Source: Mesostigma viride (taxonomy: Eukaryota > Streptophyta > Mesostigmatophyceae > Mesostigmatales > Mesostigmataceae). Taken from it: a stretch of DNA of 64,000 nt. Positions within the stretch are counted from its first letter, which is position 1. The number at the start of each line of letters is the position of its first letter. Where the stretch lies: assembly GCA_009746045.1 (NCBI GenBank), contig RPFO01000333.1, forward strand, positions 2,295,964 to 2,359,963, read 5' to 3'. Shown in pieces: positions 55,870 to 64,000 of the stretch. A program made the translations under genes and the position numbers. The notes under the pieces were generated by a model. The model was given only the letters and a program-made list of their open reading frames with translations. It searched no databases and was not told where the DNA came from.

Positions 55870-57376
55870 AAAGAACTATGTTCAGAGAACCACGATTCAA
55901 ATTTTCATTTAGGACAGACCTGCAGCCTCCCAAATCTGTCCTAACCCAAACAAACCACCCGAGCGGGGCTGGTCGGGCGCGGGGTTGCTCGGGGAGAAGC
56001 TTAGAGCCAAGCCCCACCGATCGCATGAACAGCTCGTAGGGTGGCGTGAGATCTACACCGCGATCTGCATCCAGGTACATAAAAGGTTGCGCGTCCACGA
56101 AGGCAGACTTGATTGCATCGCGGCGTATGTCATCCTCTGACCACTTCTCCCTGCGCCCACGGACGGGGCGTAAGCAGGTCCAATCAGGGCGGGGCCGGGC
56201 CGGGGCGGCGGCGCGCAGGGGCCTGAAGACGTAGGCACAAGGTTGCGGCGGCCATGCGGTGATCCGATGCGACACTGGGGGTGGTCAGCTTACGGGCATC
56301 GATGACGGAAGAGCACCAGTGCTGGACTTGCGCACAAGTATGTAGTCCAAGCATACACATCGCCGCCGAGGGAGCACCGAGCCAGCCGCCCTGCGCATGG
56401 GGCCCACAAAGGTCACTATAGTGCATCAGGCGGTTTAGCAAACAGCGTATTGGCAGCAGTCAAGTCCCCCTCAGTGAGTAGTTGCTCAAGTAGGGGGGTG
56501 TTGGCATTGCTATCCGTTAGTAGGCGCGGCGCATACATGCAGCCCCCGCGGCCCACAGGCAGGGTCGCGTTGGCATCCACCACGATGGCAACGATGTATT
56601 GACGTGGGATCTGTTTCTCAATGTCGAGCAACTGGTTGAAGAACACTGCGCGGTGACTCCTCGGCCGGGTGCCCAGCATCTGGGGCAATGATATCCGGCA
56701 ATTACCGAGAGCATAATGGGGGTCCGTCCTTCAAGGGAGCGGAAGGTGCACTGAAGGATCGGATTTGAGAGCAAAGTTTGTGGTCCACGAGCTGGGCGGC
56801 AGCGGTGGGGGAGCACAGCAGGCCCACTCCTCCCTGCCCCCGGTGCATGCGTCGGGCCGCACAGCAGTTGCCATTGTAGTGCGAGGGTGACACGCTGAAC
56901 GGGGCCCTCAGAGGAGCGTCGGTGCATGCTCTTGGACCCCAAGCACATCAATGCCATATAGGCGGCAGTAGTGGACAAGCTCGTTGGCCCGCGGGGGGGC
57001 ATCTCCCCCGCGCAGGGTGCGGACATTGTAGGTAGCGATGCGCAGCCGAGTGGTGCCGGCGTTGGCCCAGCAGGGGGCGCCGGGGACCCGCGGTGTCGGC
57101 AGGGGCTTGGGGAGAGGCTGGCGGCCCGGACGTGTGTGCCGCGTGAGATAATTAACATAGTACTTTTCAACGCGCATAGGGCACCCTCCAGGCGGGCGGC
57201 GGCGGCCGCGGCGCGACCTGGTCTAGCTTGGGGTCAAAGAATGCAGCATACCGTTGGGAGTGCCGGGTTGCGAAAGCCAGCAGGCGCTCCTTGTTGCGAA
57301 GTTGGCGATGAAGGTCGCGGCTTTGACTCCGTTGCGTCGTCCATGAGATTGGACTGTCCAAGACACGCTCGGCCAT
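55870..57376 (-). pseudogene. LINE ORF2 remnant: endonuclease region with several frameshifts
   Basis: Pieces in consecutive frames give an apurinic-type endonuclease: RLRIATYNVRTLRGGDAPP and DVLGVQEHAP (57035-56915), GGVGLLCSP (~56835), IVAIVVDANATLPVG (~56580), LDYILVRKSS (~56340) and a SDHR motif (~56265). This is the order found in non-LTR retrotransposons. An N-terminal segment precedes it (57376-57167, MAERVLDSPISWTTQRSQSR). At least four frame changes are needed, and no reverse transcriptase follows on the left, so the copy is truncated and dead. Confidence 0.75.
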
Positions 57377-57457
57377 CAGACGACGGGTGTGGGGGGTAGG
57401 TTCTAGCTAACCCCCCGGTATAGCTGCTAGCTCGCGGTGTGAGGGGGCGGGGAGGGC

Positions 57458-58183
57458 CTACTCCCTACCCCCCCGCGCGTCTCCCCTCGGCGTGCGCGTA
57501 ACCTCCCGCGAGGTAACCTCCATGTGCGATGTGTCGTCCTTCAACCGCAGCCGCACCTTCTTCGTGCGGTCAGCGAGGGCCTTCTTCGCGTCCTCTTGTG
57601 CCAGCCGGTCCCTGCGGGCGCGAAGCTGCGCCGGGGTCAGATCGTCGTCGAGACTCCAACCCAAGCCTCGTGGTAGCTTGGTGCAGTGTTGGAGGATATA
57701 GTGCTTGTCGATGGGGCGCGTAAGCACGAGCGCCACCGGCGCGTCCGCGCGCCCCGGTAGGTGGCGGACAGTGTCAATTGTGCATGACACTGTCCTCTAT
57801 AGGCGGAAGTTGGTGATGAGTTCCTTCTCCACCTTGCGGCGGAGGCTCAGCCCCGTCTCCCGGGGGAGGGCTGCCACAATACAAATAATTATGGTGCGGC
57901 CGCGCCGCTCTTTGTTGTCCCGGTCGGGTAAGGTCCTAGAGACCGCCTGAGCAGTGCTAGTGGCTATTTCTTGGATGGCTGTGCTGGCCATAGTCGCGTA
58001 GGACGGGGCCGCCTTCGCCACCTGCGCCTCCACTTTGTCCGCTAAATTGCCGGCCACCTGCGCCGCTAGGGTGCCGGCGACCGCCTCCGTCAGCGTGCCA
58101 GCGACCTGGGCCGCCACCTTGTCCGCCACGTTGGCCTCGATCGCCGCAGCCAAGTGGCCCGCGAGATCAGAATTTATCATCAT
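57458..58183 (-). pseudogene. LINE ORF1-like protein with in-frame stop
   Basis: From ATG 58183 the frame has a repetitive, probably coiled-coil part (VADKVAAQVAGTLTEAVAGT) and a basic stretch (RGRTIIICIVAALPRETGLS). A TAG lies at about 57797, and past it the same frame continues with CTIDTVRHLPGRADAPVALV and LDDDLTPAQLRARRDRL. The LDDDLT.AQ motif is shared with the opposed ORF at 58472-59366. It precedes the endonuclease remnant on the same strand, as ORF1 does in LINEs, and would bind element RNA. Confidence 0.6.
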
Positions 58184-58189
58184 AAGTAT

Positions 58190-58325
58190 GTACTTGCGTG
58201 TTGATGCGCATGGGCATGCCACGGTGTCCTATCACGGAGTACTATGCCACGAAGTACTATGCTTATCTCATTAGAAGAATAATGACACGAACGTTACAAA
58301 TATCGTCTGCATCATGCCCCAACTA
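58190..58325. repeat. Dispersed repeat, also at 24650 and (inverted) 59918-60235
   Basis: This contains AGTATGTACTTGCGTGT, ATGCGCATGGGCATG, GAGTACTATG and CTGCATCATGCCCCAAC. Related copies lie at 24650-24770 (same orientation) and at 59918-60070 and 60080-60235 (inverted). The plus-strand ORF1 remnant therefore sits between inverted copies. Confidence 0.7.
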
Positions 58326-58471
58326 CGCCTCGCTGCACGACCTGTGCCTCCATCTCCACGACATCAATCGCCTCCTCCTGAGTCCCGGACGGCAAATTTT
58401 GGTTTAACACCGACACTTTGCTCGGGTGCGCCCGCCCCCAACTCTAGCACACCATTCTCAACTCCCTTCTC

Positions 58472-59366
58472 ATGCGCTCTGACGGCAAGATCTGGGCTCC
58501 ATCCATCTCCGCCCCCACACTCCGTTCCATCCTTACGGAAGCCTTTCAGCAGCACGTGACCCCCCTTGCTGCCGACGTAGCAGCAATCGGCGGCACGCTG
58601 GCTACTGAACTTCCTCACATTTCCACCACCGCCCGGCCTCCACCTCCACTGCCATGCATGTCCGCCTCCACTGCCGACATCAAAGCCCAGCTCCTCGACC
58701 TCGACCAACGCCTTCAAGCCACCGCCACCGCCCTTGAGTGCTTGCATGACACCGCCGGCCTCACCGCCCAGGCGGTGAAGGACATCGCCGCCCAGCCGGC
58801 ACCTGCTGGCCCGGCCGGCGATGCTCCCTCCACCTGGGCGGACTTGCTTAAGCATCACACCACCTCCACCACCTCCACCATCACGGCACAACTCAAGCAA
58901 CAAGCCCTCGACCTTCGCGAGGAAGCCGACATCGCCAGGCGCAGCCACGATGTCATCGTCAAGCACTTCGACCAGCCGGCAGGTGAGACCTCCACGAGCC
59001 TTCTTGAGGCATTTAAGCGCGACATTTTTGCCCCCATGCTACTCACTCAGGTGAGCTGGACATGTCGGCTGTCCGCCTCCCCCGCGCGCGGGGGAAGGCT
59101 GGCCCGGCACCCGTGCTCCTCACCTTTAAGTACATGGCGGACAAGCTATCGTTCCTTAAATGCCGCAAGAAGCTCTCGGAGAGACGGAGACTCGCTTCAC
59201 GCTGGACGACGACTTGACCCTGGCCCAGCAAGAGCGGCGACGCGAGCTATGGCCGACCTACCTTCAGCTCCGGCAGAGCGCAAGGGGGAAGCCGGTATAC
59301 TGGAGGGGGGCGGTCATCCACGTTGACCACAAGCCCTGGCAGGCCCCTCCTGCCACCTCAGACTAG
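58472..59366 (+). pseudogene. Second LINE ORF1-like remnant, opposite strand
   Basis: From ATG 58472 (MRSDGKIWAPSISAPTLRSI) the frame encodes a helical region (DIKAQLLDLDQRLQATATAL; TAQLKQQALDLREEADIA). Frameshifts near 59050 and 59165 move the C-terminal part to other frames (LTFKYMADKLSFLKCRKKL, then RFTLDDDLTLAQQERRREL), which closes at 59366. The C-terminal motif matches the ORF1 on the other strand. No endonuclease or polymerase follows. Confidence 0.6.
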
Positions 59367-60328
59367 GGAATTCATACCAGTAGTGTAGCTTAGTCAGGCT
59401 TAGCCTAGCATGTGGCCCACGCGCATGTGCGCCCATAATGGCCCCCCATGGATGATGCCTTCAGAATTCAGCCACGCCATGCCTATAATGGGACCCCCAT
59501 GGATGTTGCATTAAGAATTTAGCCATGCTATGCCTACGCAGAGAGATGCTCTCTGTCGAGAAGCCATGCCCTAGCTCTTGTATAGCCATGATGATCTTCC
59601 CCACCTATGACGGGCTCCCCTTAGCTGGGAGTTGCCCGAGACTCTGGGTGGTGCAGGTGCCCTAGTGCACCTAGAGCAAGTGTTAATTGTTTACATTCCC
59701 ACCCTTGCAGGAAGTAGCCTAGAATGTATTATAGGCCATATGCCCCTTCTCAGGGATATGTGCTACATATTCTCCCAACGGAGTTATGTTTCAATTCAAT
59801 TCAATTCAATTCAATTCATTCCCCAACCATGTAGTACACTAGAGGGGGATACAATCCTCATCTGAGCTGTCCTCCACTGTAATATGGCAGATGAGGCGGT
59901 AGTGTGGCTATATGGTTGGGGAATGATGCAGACGATGTTTGTAACTTTCGTATAACTGTTTTCTAATGATCATACTACTCCGTGGCATGCCCATGCACAT
60001 GCATGACACGCAAGGACTACTTACTTACTCCGCAACATTCCCATGCGCATGACACGCAAGTACTTCCTTGCTTAGTGACTACATGGTTGGGGCATGGTGC
60101 AGACGATATTTGAAACTCTTGGTAATTATTTTCTAATGAGATTATCATAGTACTCCATGGCATGCCTGCGCTGGTTGTCTCCTTGATAGTACTCCATGGC
60201 ATGCCTGTGCGCATGACATGCAAGTACTTACTTATTTACTTACGTAGGTCCATGATATTGTCTGAGAGAGCAGGCGGTAACTATTGACATCAATGAGCAG
60301 CTGTAATTTACTGATAGGGTACCCCGTA
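59367..60328. repeat. Non-coding stretch with ATTCA microsatellite and inverted dispersed repeats
   Basis: A short TTCAA repeat (five to six units) at about 59788-59818 follows a stretch with two similar ~60-bp repeats (GCCATGCC...CCCCATGGATG, ~59440-59530) and may be the tail of the LINE-like remnant. Inverted copies of the 58190 repeat follow at 59918-60070 and 60080-60235. No gene is seen. Confidence 0.55.
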
Positions 60329-61785
60329 CTACTTCCGTGCCACTCGTCCCACGCGTTTGACCATCAGCGACAGCTTGGTGCCACGTGACGACGCAGGTGC
60401 GGGCCAGGTGGTGGCAGCCTCCGGCACCATCTTGCTGGCATCCCGATACCCCATCGCGAGGTACAGGCCGTACGCGGCCGGATCCTGGCTATCACAGTGC
60501 AGCGCGAGCGTCCTACAGCCCCATGACTGTGCGCGTGCCTCTGCGAGCTCCATAAGCCGTCGAGCGATGCCGTGTCGCCGCGAGGCCTTTGCGACAGACA
60601 GGTTAGAGATGTAAGCGATCCAGTGCCGCCGCTGCTGGAAGGGTCGGGACTTAATGAACACGCCCGTGTTGTCTACTGTCACGCTACCGGCCACAATGTT
60701 CGCTTCAGCTGCTGCTTCTGCTGCTGCTGAGGGAGTGCGGTTACTCCTTGACACCTGTTCCCCAGTTGGTGTCCCTCTAGGACTACCCGATGGTAATGGG
60801 GGGCTATCAGGGATGGCTGGCTGGTCTGAGCGTGGCTTTTGCTCTCCGGATGTGGAATTCTTCCTGACCGCGAGGATGCACACGTCGTGGACCATTGAGT
60901 GGGTGCCCTCCATGTGGGTGAACGCCAACATAACGGCGAGCATGATGCACCTGTGTAGGTTGGGATAGAGAATAGTAATCACAGACATATGCTCGACAGA
61001 TTATGTTAGGTAATAAGTAGGTGCTTTTAGACAATCACCATTTCTCTATAGCTGTGTCCGGCAAATGTGAATTGAGCTTAGCTTAGAAAAGCTTTCGCGC
61101 CTGCTTCTATGATTAAACCCATGGCACCATTTACGGCAAACGTTCACACTGTAGATAACCGAGGTCAATGACATGTTTGCAGTGCGGCGCAGCAAGGAGC
61201 ATGAGAAGAGCAATAAAGGCTAAATTTTTTTTTCTAGTATAGAAACAAGCGAAATGCGGACAATTGTGAAGTAGACGGCGCGACGCACGTGCATGACGTA
61301 CTTGTCCAGCCAGAGCAAAAAATCCAGCGGGGGTTGACTCTCGGGGTAGAAGGATTGGCAGTGGGTACCTGCCACATCCGGAATGTCTCGAAACTTGGCA
61401 TCTCGATACCTGATGCAGGCAAAATCATAGCATGCACAAAACGCACCCATAAGTAGCGGTCATAGGATGTCCTATGGTATCACTAACGTCAGCTCGGTCA
61501 ACGGCTCGCGACGTATTGAAGACAGGAGCGCACAGCGAGCTAATTCACTCACATAATTAAGCGCTGAATTGATGCGGCATCATCTTTAGGTGAACGAGTA
61601 ACAGCCGTGTGCCATGTAACATCTTCCTTCAAGGAAGACGATGGCTTGAAAAGCTTTAGCTGTGCAGGACTGATCGGCCCCAGTGTGCACTTCTTCACAT
61701 GCCTGGCCAAACTTGACGGCCCTCTTGCGTGCCGTCTGAGGCATCTACTCACGTCGCCTTCAACCACAGCACAAATTCGTGACAT
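60329..61785 (-). CDS. GNAT-family N-acetyltransferase, three exons
   Basis: Exons are 61553-61785, 61302-61409 and 60329-60950. Introns are 61410-61552 (GTGAGT donor, TGCATCAG acceptor) and 60951-61301 (GTACGT donor, CTACACAG acceptor). Phases match at both joints, giving 320 residues from ATG 61785. The first ~77 residues are basic and Ser-rich and may be an organelle transit peptide. Exon 2 gives YRDAKFRDIPDVAGTHCQSF, the first strand and helix of the GNAT fold. Exon 3 has the core AYISNLSVAKASRRHGIARR, where RRHGIA binds the acetyl-CoA pyrophosphate, and AAYGLYLAMGY with the usual catalytic-region Tyr. A low-complexity Pro/Ser/Ala insert (~60 residues) separates the two halves. It transfers an acetyl group from acetyl-CoA to an amine; the substrate is unknown. 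It is the best candidate for a functioning host gene here. Confidence 0.85.
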
Positions 61786-62097
61786 TCGCGGTCGTTGAAG
61801 CAACCTGATAGCCGATTAATGCCCTTATCGACCTGCCAATTTCAGCGCCGTAAAATTACCGGCATCATCACGGCGCTCTATATTCTCCTGCTTTATTGAG
61901 CAGGAAAATGGGAATCAAAGTAGTAGGGCCCACGAATTCACGCACGCGGAAAAGAATTCTAATGAATAGGAATGAGAGCACAGTATTTTCTGGAAAAATA
62001 TTGCGTTATCCAGGCGTTATCATCCAAGTAGCCGACTGCACCGTTGCGATTGCAACGGTACCGTCATCACCTAAATCCACCCATCATCAGTAATTCA
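61786..62097. other. Upstream flank of the GNAT gene, no feature recognised
   Basis: It probably includes the promoter and 5' UTR of the acetyltransferase. A short inverted motif (GTTGCGATTGCAAC) lies near 62043. Confidence 0.35.
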
Positions 62098-62749
62098 AGG
62101 GCTGGGACATCCGGGTCATTTCGCGACCCGAACACGAACACGAACACCTGGGGAGAGTACCCGAACCCGAATACCGAACATGTTCGGTACATTCCCAGGT
62201 GACCCGAACACGAACACGAACATGTTCGGTACAGGTTTAGGGTGACCCGAACCCGAACCCGAACCCGAACATTACCCGAATATTTTACCTAACACGAACA
62301 ATTCATAACGATACACTTGTGAGTAGGATACGGACACCATCGAGGACAATTGAACTGTCACAAAAGAAAGCAAAATGCCAGCTGTCGTCTGAACTTCTGA
62401 AACCGATAGAAATAGACCTTCGTACTTTGTTATCTCGTTCATTGGCTGGCACTCAAATGTCGAATGATAAGTGAAAAGTTCTGCGGTTTGGTACTGAAAA
62501 ATTCGGCTGAAAACAATAACAACAACCGAAAAGTATGTAAATGTTCGGTACCGGGTCAGAGGCGAACATGTTCGCCCGGTTCCCATGGTGACCCGAACAC
62601 GGACACGAACATGTTCGGTAAGTTTCCAGGGCGACCCGAACCCGAACAGCACATGTTCGGCCGAACATTTTAGGCGACCCGAACACCGCACATGTTCGGT
62701 ATTCGCCCGAACATGTTCGTGTTCGGTATGCGGCGGATGTCCCAGCCCT
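62098..62749. mobile_element. hAT-like MITE with ACCGAACATGTTCGGT palindromes
   Basis: The ends AGGGCTGGGACATCCG and the complement CGGATGTCCCAGCCCT form a 16-bp inverted repeat of hAT character. AATTCA flanks both sides (62092-62097, 62751-62756), part of an imperfect ~8-bp target duplication. Both halves are filled with GACCCGAACACGAAC and ACCGAACATGTTCGGT words in opposite orientation, so the 652-bp element is nearly one large palindrome. No transposase. Confidence 0.75.
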
Positions 62750-64000
62750 AAATTCATCACCTAAAATCCACCCATCATCACCTAATGCTGACAGGACGGA
62801 CGCTGGCATTAGACCCCTTCTGAGAACACCAACTCCGCTACAGTAAAAAACACCGACTAAATTGTTGGCGCGGCGCGTTTTTGGGAAATTAGTCGGACTC
62901 CGACAGGAGGGGTGGCATCCAGCCAAGGGTCCGCGGTCACAAAAACCACCACCGCCGGACAAAAAAGGCCGGGCCCGCGGTCCAACCATGACGGTCTAAT
63001 CTAGTAGAAGGTGCAGTTTAATCAGCCGGCATAGCCGCGCATCCGCGTACCGCGATAGCAAGCAAAGATCGCAGTAAATTGACTAACTGAGCCGCGGTTT
63101 ATCCTCAGCTAGGCCTTATAGCATCATGATTAATTAATCTAGCTATATAACACGGCATGTCATGAGGCAAATGACATCCGGATTAGTGCCCCCTTGGTCT
63201 GAGAGAGTCGTCAACACTCGTTTCATTTAGTCCGCTGACCCATTTTTGGCACTTTCATACCCCTGAAAATGAAAAAAATCATAACTCACAGGCCACAACT
63301 CCAAATACCCCCAATGAACCAAGATGCTAGGAGTATCTACACTTCAAGGGCTTTCAGAATATGCAATAATACCATGGCTTTATCAAAGCATTTGGATGAT
63401 AGCTCTAGTCAAAGTTGGCCAAAAGACGATCTTTTTTCCCCAAGGAAAAGTTAACCCCCCACTTTTTTCCCAGGGAGGGTAGGGAACCTCAATACCAACA
63501 TAGGACAACTTAGTTGGATAGTCCAATGGTGGGGGTTTCCTTGGGTCAGACCACCCGGATAACCCATTACCTCTATATAACGTGCTCATATATGTGTGTG
63601 GGTTACGCGCGTGTAAACAGCTATCTATGACATGCAACACAATAATGCATTATAAAAAGCTATAAAATGCTGCCAAAAGTGCTGGAATACAAACACGTTG
63701 CCTACCTGCACTAACGGAATGATACACTCCAAAGATATGCCATAAACTGGGCACTTTCAGGGCTGAAACCACTCTCTACAACATGCATGAAAGCTTGCTG
63801 AAATATGCAAAGATAAAATCGTCACATATATTGCATGGGAGACGAATTCCGCTGCAAACAACACGCAAATACGTTGTTGTACCCAGCTCGTTCATGTCCT
63901 TCCCGGGGTCCGCTGGCCGGGACCACCGACCATAACTCACAGATACCGTGGCTCTACGGGCCTAGGCCGCCATAGCCGCGTCAAGCATGCATCCTTAATG
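62750..64000. other. No gene or element recognised
   Basis: Short frames only, none with a motif I can name. The sequence looks unique and moderately AT-rich up to the right edge. Confidence 0.4.

Noticed and set aside
63383-63640. Minus-strand ORF near the right edge
   Set aside because: 85 codons with no motif, no splice context and unremarkable composition; consistent with chance.

Overview
This window looks like intergenic, transposon-dense nuclear DNA from a eukaryote, probably a green-lineage alga. The evidence is GT-AG introns of 143-351 bp, copia-type retrotransposons, LINE remnants, several classes of TIR transposon, kilobase-long microsatellites, and plant-type TTTAGGG motifs. I see no operons, Shine-Dalgarno sites or other prokaryotic features. 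The species cannot be fixed from sequence alone.

Layout. 1-2260: the 5' end of a minus-strand copia-like element (LTR, extra ORF, start of gag) that runs off the window. 2971-6035: a 1.3 kb TGAG microsatellite abutting a TTAA-flanked MITE. 6280-7248: a 2-oxoglutarate/Fe(II) dioxygenase pseudogene with two in-frame stops. 7540-11210: an intact intronless protein kinase gene bracketed by inverted copies of a hairpin-rich repeat, with a GGGA microsatellite. 13358-52630: one GC-rich minisatellite tract that has been split by nested insertions. 53724-55586: LTR and gag-like remnants. 55870-59366: two opposed LINE remnants. 60329-61785: a three-exon GNAT acetyltransferase gene, the clearest host gene. 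62098-62749: a hAT-like MITE.

The nested stack is the main structure. Copia element 1 (13596-43996, plus strand) sits in the minisatellite. Its gag is split by a 12.1 kb CACTA-ended element (16587-28718, 56-bp TIRs, GG target duplication). Its 3' LTR is split by a 10.6 kb TIR element (32905-43532, 32-bp TIRs, CCT duplication) that carries two divergent two-exon genes. One of these encodes a DUF7869-like protein, probably the transposase; the other encodes a coiled-coil partner. A 153-bp-arm palindrome lies between them. The same minisatellite was hit again by copia element 2 (44918-51830, minus strand, CAGGC duplication), which has intact-looking gag and pol ORFs.

The most interesting biology is in the two copia elements. 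In both, gag ends in CAG-TGA-CTA and pol continues in the same frame, which predicts stop-codon readthrough. In both, the only protease-like domain (a DTN motif) lies between integrase and reverse transcriptase instead of upstream of integrase. The 10.6 kb element is a good candidate for direct evidence that a DUF7869-type protein mobilises a TIR transposon and works with a divergently transcribed partner.
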